A model generated the notes under the pieces. The model searched no databases. It saw only the letters and a list, made by a program, of their open reading frames with translations, and had not been told where the DNA came from. Shown here in pieces: positions 38,132 to 50,149 of a stretch of DNA of 64,000 nucleotides. Location of the stretch: contig OZ034968.1 of the NCBI GenBank assembly GCA_964030785.1, positions 49,251,230 through 49,315,229 of the forward strand, read 5' to 3'. Each line of letters begins with the position of its first letter. Position 1 is the first letter of the stretch. The position numbers were made by a program, and so were the translations under genes. This DNA is from Siderastrea siderea. Its lineage: Eukaryota; Cnidaria; Anthozoa; Scleractinia; Rhizangiidae.

Positions 38132-38422
38132 ATGTCTGTCGAGATTTCTCAGCGTATGTTTTCTGAAATAATGCCCGCCTTTACCGAAATGGCCGAAATG
38201 TTTATAATGAAGAGCAACAATAGTGAAAAGCGCGCCTTGTTTTCAATCAAATGCTCTCGTGGTGCGTTATCAATCGTCGACAAAATAGAGAACTGGAAAA
38301 ACACCAAGAGAAAAAAAACTACTTCCGTCGATGAGAAGGAGAAAGATGAAGTGAAACTCCATGCTGCCCTAGTACTTAATATTACTTTCTGGGCAATTTA
38401 CGAACCTAGAAGGGATACATAG
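38132..38422 (+). CDS. small Lys-rich ORF, unknown
   Basis: A 96-codon frame starting MSVEISQRMFSEIMPAFTEM, mixed charge with a basic stretch (KNTKRKKTTSVDEKEKDEVK). It follows the acidic ORF in the same element and on the same strand. No domain is recognised. Confidence 0.35.
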   Translation: MSVEISQRMFSEIMPAFTEMAEMFIMKSNNSEKRALFSIKCSRGALSIVDKIENWKNTKRKKTTSVDEKEKDEVKLHAALVLNITFWAIYEPRRDT

Positions 38423-39588
38423 CGCAGTGGATGTGGCGAGGGTTTCAACGACAGAGTGAGCTTAATTATTTTTCTCTGCCAGCAACCCGGCGAGAAAAAT
38501 CACTTTGTATCGAAGCAAAATTAAGACGAAATTACAACTGAACGTCACTGAGACACAAATCTAAGTTGTTTCAGAGTGCTTGATTTCTTAGGACGAAAAG
38601 AAACTGTAGAAATAGAATTTTAAGCATTTAGCGCTTTGTTTACAATTTCTTTCATCGTCCAGTCAATCACTTGTTCTTAAAATTTCACAAACAGCAGGTT
38701 TCATACGGAAGGCTTTGACTCCGAAATATCGAGACAAGACAAAATAAAGCACAGTAAGATTGGAAAGAAGCATTTAATAAAAATTGTCACACTTTTTATG
38801 GCGAGTCAGTACAAAAATCATGCAACAGTCTGAACGACAAGCATTGAACAAATCCAGTACCAGAAAAGGCGACATTTTTTGGCTATACCACACAAAATTG
38901 ACACTGGTTTACCTGTACTCGTTGTGGCTCTATCTGTGTTCCCTTGAGCAGCTCCAGTCATTTAGACACAAGTCGGATGCCATGTAAAATACGTTGAATC
39001 GCTTTCACAGTTGTTTGAGTGTTATTTTTACCATTCCGTCGGCGGGCTCTAAACTAAGAAAAACTGCGTTTTGTGGTTTGCGTTTAAAAAGTAAGATGGT
39101 GAATTCTAATGTTCCTCACCTCCGTAGTCTTGTTTCCGTGAGCTGCATAGCAATTATCGTTCAAGTTTAATTATTAATCCTGTCTTCAGTTCGATCAAAC
39201 AAACACATGATGGCTCCGTTGTCAGCGTTGTGTGAACGGAGCGATTTCAAACTCGTTCATTTGAACTCCCGCAGCCATAACGGTGAGATCGTACAGCTTC
39301 AATCCGCTTTGAACGACGATTACAACAATTTTCAGGAAAAATTAAACACGTACCACATTTCAGAGCCCATAATTGGGAGATTTTCCCAGACCTTGTGCTT
39401 GTACGTTCACTTCGGAGCAGTTTCATTGATTCATTCAGCTCCGCAAAGAAACGCTGCAACACTTCGCAAGGTTTTGGCGCCTTTTTCGGTCAGACATGTG
39501 ATCGCGATCGATTCTTGTTCCCTTTTATCTCGGAGTTTCTCTCTCTTTTTTTCTCTGCTTGATTTTATAGCAATTAGTGATTGCGTTT

Positions 39589-40473
39589 TTAAGGTGGCTT
39601 ACTACAGTTTTCAGAAGAGAAAGATAAACTTTTTAAACCTCTTGTTTAAAGCCAACGGGAGTTTTCCTTTGGGTCATTTGTGGCTACAACTGTTAAAAGA
39701 AATGATATTAACCCTCATTATCCTGGAAAAGAAATATGAGAAGCTTAGAAAATATCAAATACAACAGACCGAGTGCTAGGAGGGGACTGGACACTAGACG
39801 TTTTTAGGGCTTCTTTCTCAAAATCTAGCCGTACGACCCTACCTCAATTTTTCAGGATTTGGAAAGTGGCTATAAATAAACAACTATGCAAAAGAAAATG
39901 AAAATCTGTAAGGCAGAATTTTTGCTAATGAAGAAAATGTCGAATTTTCGATTTTTTGAGAATTTCTAAAAATCTCTCTTACAGATTTTGCTAATATTTT
40001 GTCTACAGGTGAAACTTACCACTATGAATTGATTTTTGAGTTTTTTACTGTGGGTTATACAGTCAGTTTTCGAGTAGATTGGGCTCAAAAAGTCGATTTG
40101 CAATTTTTTTGCGACCTCCTTCGTGAGCAAAACTGAGCATGCGTGCAACTTAAGCGCGCGCTGAAATCACGCAATATGGCGCGTGCGATAAACATAAGAA
40201 TTTTTATAACAACTTCTTGTGGTTTTTTTCAAGGTTTTACAGATATTTTATACAGGTAGCGCTCTCCAACTGCTTCAAGACTTCGTCCATTCATGATAAA
40301 GAATGTTAATAGTAGGCCACGAGCGATTTCTACTAGCCAGATCTCACAGGTGTTTTCAGCTTTTTCTCGATGATGGCGTAAAGTATTGCACGCGCGAAAA
40401 ATAAAATGGCGTCAGAGAGAATTTCTCAGTGCGCGCAATCGTGTCTCCGAAAAACTGTAGTAAGCCACCTTAA
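39589..40473. mobile_element. TTAA element, GGTGGCTTACTACAG ends
   Basis: TTAA at 39589-39592 and 40470-40473 brackets perfect 19 bp inverted ends GGTGGCTTACTACAGTTTT. The 877 bp between have no coding capacity. It sits in the right half of the 7 bp-duplication element. Confidence 0.88.
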
Positions 40474-40670
40474 TAATAGAAACAATTGTGTACTCGGGCA
40501 TACCGGATATCAAATAATTATAACCACGCAAAATTGCGTGTAGCCACGCGCGTTTATGACGTTGAGGGTGGCGCAATTTTTTCTAAAAATAGCACATTTG
40601 TCTTTTTCGATGGGGCCGCGTGGACCCAGCGCTTACGGTCTCCGTCCCCGATTAAGGCTCCTGTAAAAAC

Positions 40671-42438
40671 TTATTTCTAAACGTTACAAATATCACGTTT
40701 TCGAAAGCGGTGGTGGATTTTAGGCTGCTGTTTATACGACTGTACAACTATTTACAAGTCAGCGATTCTTAACATAAACGAGGATTGGAAACGTATGCGA
40801 TGGAGAGCAAGAACTTCCAAAGTGGAATGTGCTTGAAAATATTCATTAAAAACAACGGAGATTCGAAAATACTGCAATCAGGCAAGGTATTCCTTAAACA
40901 GAGTTCATGATTGAGCAACGCGTACGTGGACACCAGTTTGGGATTATATGTCGTGTTTTACAAGTGCACAAGAACAGAATTAACAAAAAAGACGGCATTC
41001 CGACTATAAAAACTGACAATACCTTGAAGAAGTCCCTTATGTAGAGGTATATATAGAAATGAGTACAAAACTACCTTTGAGAAGTGTCAATTTTATCAAG
41101 AATTTCTGTTGATGAAACTTGTTTGACTGGTTTCCTTTCGCTGTCGATCAAAACCCAATTTCAAGAACCACTTTGAAGGTTTGAAGAATTGTTTTCGCCG
41201 CAGGAAAAAACAGTAACAGTCAAATTATCAATATTATCAGTTCGGAAAAATAGAAACCACTTTTTTTCCGAACATTTGGAGTATTTCGTACCAAACGAAT
41301 TTACAAAACATAGCGCGCGGTAAATGTTTTGAAATTATTCTACAGGTAGGTTTTTCTTCGCATTACGGAAAAAAAGGAATTACCACCAAACTATCGACAC
41401 TATCACTTAAGCAAATAAGAGAGCACTTCTTTTATCCGGAAATGTGGAGTATTTCCCAGAAAACTAACTTGAAAAAACCTAACTTGTTTTCAGCAAGCTG
41501 ACTGCTGAAAACAATATGGCGCGCAGTGAATTGTTCGAAATTCCCTTGTAAGCTATTTAATTTTGTTTTCGCAAGTAAATAGATTTACGGTGAAACTGAG
41601 ATTGAAACTACCACTTCAGCAAAATAGAAAGCGAATCTTTCACCTGATTTTTTGTAATATTTTCTTTGTAGCGGCTGGTTAGTCAACATTTCGACATGAA
41701 TAAGTCCCTTTATTGAGTCAAAATCTGTCTGTTTCACAAGGAATTTTTTTCGTTCACTGCAAGTTTTGCTACACTGATTTTTCTTTCCAATTCCTTCCCT
41801 ATTATTTCGTGACGTGAAGACAATAAAAATCTTTTATTGTAGTGTACATTGTTTTTGCTACCAACACCTTAATTGTTTTGTCTTTTTTTTTCTAAATGGG
41901 AATGTTTCCTCAGAAACGCGAACTGGAGTTCGCGAAGAATTTGCCCTGCCACGGAAACGATGCAGACTTTTTTCCTGCGACCTGGACGTAGAAAAGGCTT
42001 CCGTGGTCAAAACAGCCAGTGAAAGAAACTTGGTAAAAAGGCGACTATTCTAGGGCGCTTTATACGATTTCGCTGGAGATGATAGAGTTTTGAAGCCTCC
42101 GTCCTCTCTAGCACAGTTCGGTTGCACAGCCCCTGAATATACTGCGCTTCATATGTGGCACAGTTGACGATTGTGTTGATAACATTGAAGAGGACATGAT
42201 TCAAGTGAATTGTCACCAAATTTCCTATCGTTTTCAGTTCTTCTTGACAGAACCAAGAAAGTGAGCCCTGTCTTCTCGCAGCTTTTAAAAGACCGGCGCA
42301 AAATGTTAAATCCAGACGAGAGCGCGACGCCATTTTTGTTTCCTGTTTGGGTCTTACGGGTAAATAGGAACTCAGTCTGCGCGCACCTAACAAAACTGTT
42401 TCTTCTTAAAATGTTCCTTCTTTTTAGATGGAATTACC
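40671..42438. other. intergenic, no gene recognised
   Basis: At 42395-42438 the sequence is the inverse of family A's left end (GGTAATTCCATC, then 'taaaaagaagg'), so an A element probably ends here, but its other end is not recognised. A 128-codon minus-strand frame at 42007-42393 has no domain. Confidence 0.4.
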
Positions 42439-44525
42439 TTAAGGATGTTGGCGCGAAAATCTTCTACAACACAGATTTTTCTCATACTTTTTCTACAGTC
42501 AGGGAATGAGTTACCTCTGTCAGAAGTGCATGCAAAAAAATGGGGGGTCACCGACTTCGTATTCCAAACATGGCCTCAGTAGTTGGTAGTTGAAAACTAT
42601 TAAAAATGATTCTCTGTATTCCCACTTTCTTTGTCAAATTTCATTTTAGTGGGTCTGTCAAGTTAATAATTTGAACCGGTGTCATCCTTTCAGTTAAACT
42701 CAACCTTTAAGATGGGCTTTTGCCGTGCAGCTAAAATAGTAGCGGAATTCGATGATGCGTGGGAAGAAAAGTTGAAAAAACTTTCGCAGCTTCCACAAGA
42801 CAGATTTTCTTCAATTTTTTATAAAACGTAGATAATCGATAAAGAAAGTGATTTATCAAAAGAAAATCTGGGGTAACCGAACATTAAAGAGATTAAACCA
42901 GTGCATAGATATTAAGACAGATTCCGCTCAACATTCGAGCAATAAGTGCAAAAATTATTTACAAGAAACTACTCATAGCACGGTAACATTTTAAATACTA
43001 TTTGAAACATCTCACTTTAATTCACTTCTCCAAGTGGCCCCGCGATTAAATTCTCAAGCATTCTCGAGAAAATTTATGTCAAATCTCTTAAAAATATGCT
43101 AAAAATGGGCGCCATTTTGTTTTGAACTGACATGAAGCGTCTTTTCAATTGAAATATGGATAACTTCAAATTCAATTTTCTCGCGCGGGGTCAGCTTGGG
43201 AGCTTGAGTGTTGATAACTTATGCTTTTTTTATTCAAAATGTTACCATGCTATGAGTATTTTTTTGGTAACTTTATTTTTGCACTTATTGCTCGAACGTT
43301 GAGCGGAAATCGTCTTAAAATGCCACCAGCGCTATATGTCTCTACCAGGGCGGGAAAAGGTTGGGCGATGAAACGAGCAGTCCGCTCTTCAAGGGATGTG
43401 TGATGCGGAGAAGGACTGGCACGAGCGCTCTTTCCGCGCTTCCGGTGCGTTTGGTAGCCGGCAAAACTTACCTTTCAACAAACCGGAAATCTCACTTTTT
43501 TCCTTATTTTTCAGCCAGCCGTGCACTATGATTAAAACGTTTTTTTACAGTCCTGGCTCAAAGCTTAAAATGTTTATGTCTGCGTGCATATTAGCCAATC
43601 TTCTTCACAGTAAGTTGGTTAAAAATGAGCTCAATTTGACGGTGTCGAATGCTTGCTCTTGCCGCAAAACATGACATGGTTGTCCTTCATCGTCTCTTTT
43701 ACAAAAGCTCCAAATTTCTCCACCCTAAATCTCACACATTTTAAAGGTCGATAAATTTTACATAACATAATAAAACATTAGCAGGAGATATTTGGAGATA
43801 GTGGCGTTTTGCAACTTTAAACTTTGCCTCCTTGCAACGCGCCATGGCCATGATTCGCCGCAACGCCGTCAACTGTACGTAAGCAAATTAAAAGTGAAAT
43901 TAAGTTTGAAGATTTCTCCTCCCTTTATCTCACAAAAACATGGCAAAGAAAACCGTCTAAACTGAGGAGCAATTCCATTTTTAGTTCCTAAAGAAACAGA
44001 CAAGCATAGGAGAGGTTTTGGGGAAAAAGAAGAAGAAGCGCGGTGTTCATGTTGATTTGATTTAATTAATTAACCAGGGACGACTCCTGATTAACCTTGC
44101 ACGAGCTGCACGCATTTTGAATACGCGTCATGCCACGCGTCATGCAAACGCCATTTTCCATCTTTTTACTTTACTCTGCTCGTTTTTAGACAGTTTTTAG
44201 GCAGTTTTTTAGTATCGATCAAGGCGGATAAGACAAAGAAAGGATAAACCAAAGTCGGCGTTTCTCGGGAACTTAATAGATTATCAGGATTATGGAGAAA
44301 ACCCAAGCAGGCAACCATTTTGATCTAGCACCTAATTTGATCCCAGTCCACTGCATCACACCTTTTTGCTCGGACACGCTCGTTTCATCGCCCAACCTTT
44401 TTCCGCCGTGGTCTCTACATTTCTTCAACAGCCCGCGCGCCCGATGCATGACGTGGCATGACTTCGTGACGTGATTTGCGAGCGCAGTTAGGATGCGCAG
44501 AAACAATTAGCGCGAAGATCCTTAA
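42439..44525. mobile_element. TTAA element, family B-like ends
   Basis: TTAA at 42439-42442 is followed by GGATGTTGGCGCG. The right end, read inversely from 44521, is GGATCTTCGCGC and then TTAA at 44522-44525. The ends match only imperfectly. Interior landmarks of family B ('gcgcatcctaactgcgc', 'catgccacgtcatgc') lie at 44430-44510, a 'ggggggtcaccg' motif at 42541, and 'aaaaggttgggcgatgaaac' occurs both at 43355 and inverted at about 44385. No transposase. Confidence 0.55.
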
Positions 44526-45094
44526 GGTGGCTCCCTATAGTCTTATGACTGCGCGCGCGCTGATGATGTGAGCTGTAGTAATCTGCACGCGCTCACTTGA
44601 AATCGTAAGATTTTTCTGACATTTTATGACGTCAGCATTTATTTTGCACATTTTGAGATACTAACGGTATCTTCCACATACTATTTTTTGGAAAAATTCT
44701 ATCAGAGCAATTCGGTTTAGTGGTTAAAAATAACAAATCACGTGATAACGGTGAAACTGTCTGAACGACCCCATATTTTTTCCCCTGCAAAATGTCAGTA
44801 AAAATCATTTTCACAAGATAGCAAAGTTTCAAAAAATTTCACCGCGGGAAAATCAAAATATTATACAATAAAGATCAATTAATGGAAAATATCCGTCATT
44901 CTTTAGATGTTTTGTTGCCATGACAACGGCCTATGCCTAAGAGGCAAAAACTGAAAAATAAGGGTAATTATGTTGGTTACCTTGCTGGCAAATCTCAGGA
45001 ACAAAGAGTGCAAGACAACAGAACTAGGGTTTCTTTTGTAACCCTTGCCAATTCGTATAGTAACTTTTGTGGAAACTCTAGGGAGCCACCTTAA
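44522..45094. mobile_element. TTAA MITE, GGTGGCTCCCTA ends
   Basis: It shares the TTAA at 44522-44525 with its left neighbour and ends at TTAA 45091-45094. The inverted ends GGTGGCTCCCTA are identical. The 565 bp interior is non-coding. Confidence 0.85.
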
Positions 45095-45266
45095 GAGGTG
45101 AGATGTGATGATAAGTGACGTCATCAGTCAGTCATAGTTGTTGAATAAACGATGACACAGATTGCTTACTTTTTTGGAATAACACATTAATTGCTTACAA
45201 ACGTATAAATGACAATCTCAGCTAGCAGAAGATAGTACATCAGCTGTGACCCGAAATCTCAGGTCT

Positions 45267-45440
45267 AATACTCACTTCAGGGAAAGAAACGTTGTTTTTA
45301 CCTTAATTTTTGACTGTTCAGGGTTACGAAAAGGTATGATGGCAATTCTAGAACGGTAGCTTTCATCCCGAAAATGGTATTTGAAATATACACACTCAGC
45401 TCACCCAGTGGCCGCCATTTTGTTTCACTGTGACAAAGGT
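45267..45440. repeat. left arm of a ~5.1 kb inverted-arm structure
   Basis: 'taatactcactt.agggaa', 'ggtatgatggcaat', 'tcatcccgaaaatggtattt' and 'ggccgccattttgt' are mirrored in order at 50205-50370. The arms are similar but diverged by several per cent. Confidence 0.75.
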
Positions 45441-46542
45441 TTGTAATTCCATTCATGAATAAATGTAGAATATAGAATCTGCAGCACTTAATAAAAACTG
45501 ATGCAAATACTGTGATGCTAATGGAATATGTTGCAAGTAAAATGTTGTGTCAGAGATGACGTCATTTATTTTGGCAATAATCGATTTAAGTTTCTAAAAA
45601 CAAATGCGAGAGTGGTTTTCACACATAACTCAAATAAATGTCAATCTTCTTTATGTAACGAAACGTCTGCAAGCAATTTGGTCTGTAGTTATGCCCTACT
45701 AAATAGCCTCTTCCCTATGCTTGGTCCGAGTCCCCATAGTTACACAATCCGAGATGGCGGCTACCACGGAAAAACAAACGGCTCGGAATACTGGTGTTAA
45801 TCGCTCACTTTGGAATGGCTAGGTATCTCTGTCGGCGAAAGTGACTTCCCTACAACTCCTGTAAAGTACCATCGAGCATACAGATCCTAGTTCGCACACA
45901 AGAGAGACCTTCAGCCCAAGAATACTGAGAGCGCCAATGATAACCTACCGCCAAGGTAGGCAACAGTGTTCCAGACTGACATAGTCCAATTCGAATATAT
46001 TTTACCGCAGAGTTCCAGGAATTGCTTGAAATATTCTGAGAAACGTATCGGCTGCTATTCAAGGGAATTTATCTTCGCTTGCTTTCAAACTCCCTTCGCC
46101 TTCGCGAAAACGTGGCTTTCTACACGAAACAGGATTTCTCCGCTATAAGTTTTCGAGTGGTCGACGACAGCCTCGCTTCGATAGCTACGAAATCGAGGCA
46201 AATTCGGTGATATTTTTACATACATCCACAAAATCTGAAAAGCTTCTAACTTCGGGCAAAGGCAACCCAGGCTGATCACGTACACAGCCTGAATTAGTCT
46301 GCTGCGAACTTCGCAGCAATAAACTACACGTACATGGAGTTAGAAACAGACCAGCAAAACAAAATGGCGGCCATTCAGTGAGCTAATAAAGAGGAAAGAG
46401 GCAATTTTCGAATTATTATGAACTGAAAAGTGGTTGCTAATGCTTTGTTATGTAAATGTATTGACATTTATTTCATTATGTATGAAATTATTCCCCACAG
46501 CTTTTGCTAGGAAAATATATCATTATTTTCAGAAACACAATA
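45441..46542. other. interior of the inverted-arm structure, no gene recognised
   Basis: A second 'caaaatggcggcc' occurs at 46358-46371. No domain-bearing frame is visible. Confidence 0.4.
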
Positions 46543-47212
46543 TATATTAGAAGACAGTCTGATCAACTGAAGATTAGACTTGGCATTTTTATTACTAAAT
46601 AGTTTCGTACCGCACAACTTGTACGGCACTCAGATAAAATTGCCAAATGTAAAGATTGCAACGCTACACTGGTATATAAGGACGCTCGATGAGAAGGAAA
46701 GTCTAAAATTACAACGGTTTTTCGGGACAATGAAAGTTATGACAATGATAATTAAAAAGTATAAAATTACAACGGTTACTGTTTCGAAACAATAAATGCT
46801 TGAAAAATGCGTGACAATGAAGGTTTTGAAATCTAAAATAAACAGTTGCCATTGCGTGACGGGTTTGAAGTCTACAGGAGGTTATTAGTTCATTTCGTTT
46901 ATTGAGTGAAGCCAAATCAGGTCTGCAGATTATAAAATAACTCTCCCACAGGGACAAGTTACGGCGATTTGAAGCGGAGTTGTGTGGGGCAGCTTGCTTT
47001 AGGATCTTCCATGTGATTTGAAAATTTGTTTTGGTGTCTTTCAACTGCCAAATGTAGTTGCTTAGCTCGGCTGATTAAAGGAAGCTTTGTGGTTGGTGAA
47101 TCTAGTCTTAAAGGAGTTTTCAGTAAGGCCTACGTAGGTCTGATCGGGCCTATTGTCTACCGTTGCCACAGTCGCTTGGTATACCACGGATTCCTTGAGA
47201 CAATTCCCAGCC
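46543..47212 (-). pseudogene. Penelope-like element, 3' part, minus strand copy
   Basis: This 670 bp arm is the inverse of 47988-48705. On the minus strand it encodes the end of a GIY-YIG endonuclease domain (DTKTNFQITWKILKQAAPHN, RPDLASLNKRNELITS) followed by the 3' untranslated part with paired 'acaacggttactgtttcg' motifs. Frames are broken. Confidence 0.8.
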
Positions 47213-47661
47213 CCCGGGGGGGGTACTCGGAAAAATTTTGATGGGAGTGTACCGCTGGGACTCTGAAACCCTTAACCTATACCAGACCACGTTCATGTCG
47301 TTTTTGCAAGCCTATTCTAGACTAGATGCCAAAAATCCCTACCCTATCCCAGACTAGCTATTTTCGAGCTATCCATCAGAAATATAACCACACAGTGCTT
47401 TTAATGGAAACATCTCTCGATCAACAATATTGTCACGATTTCATTTATATTTTATATTTCCGAGTTTTTCAAACCCATTAATTAATTGGATTAAATTTTC
47501 ACACCACCCATTAGTTTCCCGGTAATTGATACCCTATCCTAGACCAAGACTCCCTGATTTCTATACCCTATCCCAGACCAAACTGCTTAAAAACCATACC
47601 CTTCACAGCGGCACATACCTATATAGGTTATATATGGGAGTACCCCCCCCCCGGATACAAG
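47211..47661. mobile_element. CCCCGGGG-ended repeat at the junction of two Penelope copies
   Basis: Ends read 'cccccggggggggtactc' and, inverse, 'gggagtacccccccccc'. Inside are repeated 'accctatcccagac' motifs. It lies exactly between the minus and plus Penelope-like copies. A deleted relative is at 9059-9158. Confidence 0.7.
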
Positions 47662-48705
47662 CACCGCCTTGCATTTTCACCGCCAACCGCATCAGAACCG
47701 CCAAACTCCGATAGAAAGAATCGCCACAGAGATATCATTTGGTACAACCCCCCGTTCAGTAAAAATGTCGCCACTAACATCGGACGGACTTTCCTAAAGA
47801 TTCTCGACGAAGAATTCCCAAAGGGCCACGTGTTACACAAGATCTTCAACCGTAACACAGTGAAAATCAGTTACAGCTGCATCACCAACCTCAAACAAAA
47901 CATCCACGGCCATAATAAGTCAACCCTTCACAAGAAGATTGTGCCATCAAAAACATGCAACTGTAGGAAACCAGCTGACTGCCCTTTGGCTGGGAATTGT
48001 CTCAAGGAATCTGTGGTATACCAAGCGACTGTGGCAACGGTAGACAATAGGCCCGATCAGACCTACGTAGGCCTTACTGAAACTCCTTTAAGACTAGATT
48101 CACCAACCACAAAGCTTCCTTTAATCAGCCGAGCAAGAGACTCAATACCGAGCTAAGCAACTACATTTGGCAGTTGAAAGACACCAAAACAAATTTTCAA
48201 ATCACATGGAAGATCCTAAAGCAAGCTGCCCCATACAACTCCGCTTCAATTCGCCGTAACTTGTGCCTGTGGGAGAAGTATTTTGTAATCTGCAGACCTG
48301 ATTTGGCTTCACTCAATAAACGAAATGAACTAATAACCTCCTTTAGACACACAAACAAATTCCTGCTCAAAAACTTCAACCCGTCACGCAATAGCAACTG
48401 TTTATTTTAGATTTCAAAACTTCCATTGTCACGCATTTTTTAAGCATTTATTGTTTCGAAACAGTAACCGTTGTAATTTTATACTTTTCAATTATCATTG
48501 TCATAAGCTTTCATTGTCCCGAAAAACCGTTGTAATTTTATACTTTCCTTCTCATCGAGCGTCCTTATATACCAGTGTAGCGTTGTAATCTTTACATTTG
48601 GCAATTTTATCTGATGAGTGCCGTACAAGTTGTGCGGTACGAAACTGTTCAGCAATAAAAATGCCAAGTCTAATCTTCAGTTGATCAGACAGTCTTCTAA
48701 TATTT
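47662..48705 (+). pseudogene. Penelope-like element, linker and GIY-YIG endonuclease, plus strand
   Basis: The frames read RDIIWYNPPFSKNVATNIGR, KGHVLHKIFNRNTVKISYSC, CNCRKPADCPLAGNC, then the GIY-YIG core ESVVYQATVATVDNRPDQTY with VGLTE, and the late part FQITWKILKQAAPYN and LASLNKRNELITSFR. This Cys-rich linker plus GIY-YIG arrangement is characteristic of Penelope-like retroelements, whose endonuclease follows the reverse transcriptase. A frameshift after VGLTE and stops near 48156 break it. The RT part is missing (5' truncation), which is the usual fate of copies. Confidence 0.85.
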
Positions 48706-48867
48706 ATGCTCTAGTTTTTCTATTGAGCACTCTGACAGCAGTTCTGCAAATCAACTAATATATATAAGCCTACAAGCCTTCCAGTCAGCTCCTGTGGAAA
48801 CACTAAAATTTGTCGGGAGGCCCGTGAGCCATAAAGCCTTAAGTTCGGCTGCGTTGTTGCGTGGTCG

Positions 48868-48938
48868 TCCTGATGGTGTAGTGGTTAACACATCGGCACT
48901 AGAAAGTCGAGGACGCGTATTCAAATCCCGTTCAGGAC
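48868..48938 (+). repeat. tRNA-like SINE head
   Basis: The 71 bases fold partly like a tRNA: ends TCCTGAT and TTCAGGA pair at six of seven positions, an A-box-like 'ggtgtagtggttaacac' follows, and a T-arm reads ACGCG, TA, TTCAAAT, CCCGT with a 2 base insertion. The anticodon loop is too long. It is followed by a T-rich tail and then (TA)n, as in tRNA-derived SINEs. Not a functional tRNA. Confidence 0.6.
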
Positions 48939-48997
48939 AATTTGTAGGGTTTTCACTTTGTTTGTTTATTCTTTCTTTGACTGGTTTAGTTCATTTG

Positions 48998-48999
48998 TG

Positions 49000-49034
<35 letters not shown>
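48998..49034. repeat. (TA)n microsatellite
   Basis: An uninterrupted TA repeat forms the tail of the preceding SINE-like unit. Further short TA-rich runs follow at about 49370-49392. Confidence 0.95.
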
Positions 49035-49038
<4 letters not shown>

Positions 49039-49429
49039 AGTAGTATATATATAATTCAGTTAAATGTTCAGCAGCGAAGCCAATACAGTGCTCTGCTTGC
49101 AGCGAAGGAGCCATCTTACACTTAGAGTTTAACTGATTAGTGGGTCACCTCTTCGGTGGCCTACGAAACAAGTTTGTATTAAATGTCCATTCACTCAAGA
49201 TTTGAGTAGTTCAGCAACTGGTTTACATCTATATATATTTAACAATTAGGTTATGAGCTCGAGATTTGTAGCGCGTGATATTTGTATTTAGCTCTGCATA
49301 TTCATGCATAGAGCACTCCTCACTCCTAGGATAAGTGAAGCAATCCCTTCATTGTTTATTCGTTTATATATGTATATATGTATATATATATAATAACTTG
49401 AATGAAAAAAGGAGTCAACTGCAAACTTA
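49035..49429. other. AT-rich, no gene recognised
   Basis: Only TA-rich simple sequence and unremarkable DNA. Confidence 0.4.
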
Positions 49430-49745
49430 ACTAATAACGATGAGAAATAATAAAGTGTAAAAGTTATGTCTACAAATCTTTTCTACTAAAAAAATCACGT
49501 AATCACGTTGCGTAACAGGATATGTACAAATAAAAATCCTGATAAAACAATTGAAATGGACGGCTAATTCACAAGTGGTCTTATTGGCATAACATTGCCG
49601 ACTTGTGATTACGGAATCTGACCTTGAACTCATTAGCTGTAGAGCCTACGTACTGAACGTTACATTTTTTGCAAGTGGCTAGATAAATCACATTTTTAGA
49701 TTTACAATTGAGATTCTGTCTGATACTATAAAAACGATTTGTACA
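49430..49745 (-). pseudogene. second GIY-YIG (Penelope-like) endonuclease fragment
   Basis: The minus strand reads NCKSKNVIYLATCKKCNVQY, VGSTANEFKVRFRNHKSAM and, after a one-base frame change near 49585, NKTTCELAVHFN. This is the GIY-YIG pattern (V-I-Y-x-x-x-C-x-x-C, QYVGST, FxxRxxNHK) of a Penelope lineage distinct from the VGLTE copy at 48 kb. Upstream RT sequence is not recognisable. Confidence 0.8.
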
Positions 49746-50008
49746 GGCGCTGTGAAAAAAATCTTACTTTCTGTGACGGAGTTGTCGCTATTATTGAAAT
49801 TTATTGTGATCGAAAAAATTGTGAATGAAAGTAATAATAACGTCGATAGGCGTCTGCTCACTAGGGAGGCTTTTTGGTGCTCGCAATTATGTACTCTTCA
49901 GCCTTATGGATTGAACAAAAGATCGAGTTTAATTCTAAGAATAGAATTAGGTTTAATTACTAGCCTGTTTCAGTTTATTGTTGTTGCATCTAAGAGCTAG
50001 TTTTTAGT

Positions 50009-50115
50009 GTTAATTCATTAACAAGCCAACTGGGAGCTGGTCATTAAGTCGGTTCTTCTTTTCGCAACTGCTTAAGTTGCGTCTATAACTGCGACGGTCT
50101 TCTTTTCATTTAATA
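50009..50115. repeat. fragment of the tRNA-derived SINE seen at 58 kb
   Basis: 'acaagccaactgggagctgg' followed by 'gtcggtt', then 'cgcaactg.aagttgcgtcta' and 'taactgcgacggtcttctttt', equals the outer parts of the 57966-58494 element with the tRNA-like centre deleted. Confidence 0.8.
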
Positions 50116-50149
50116 CAATTTATAAGTGTCACTTTCGTTTAAATCACAG

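Larger units (their letters stand above)
37478..40670. mobile_element. unclassified DNA transposon with 7 bp duplication TAAAAAC
   Basis: Identical TAAAAAC heptamers (37478-37484 and 40664-40670) flank inverted ends of about 110 bp beginning CAGGAGCC(A/T)TAATCGGGGA. The inner part of the ends shares 'ccccatcgaaaaagacaaat' and 'gtgctatttttagaaaaaat'. CAG termini suggest hAT, which makes 8 bp duplications, so the family is left open. It holds two small plus-strand frames at the left and a nested TTAA element at the right. Confidence 0.75.

Noticed and set aside
39207..39779. 190-codon plus-strand ORF
   Set aside because: It runs through the end of a TTAA element at 39589 without change of character and has no domain.
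37478..40670. hAT transposon
   Set aside because: CAG-type ends fit, but the duplication is 7 bp rather than 8 and no hAT transposase is visible, so I left it unclassified.
48868..48938. functional tRNA gene
   Set aside because: Mismatched acceptor base, oversized anticodon loop and a 2 base insertion in the T-arm.
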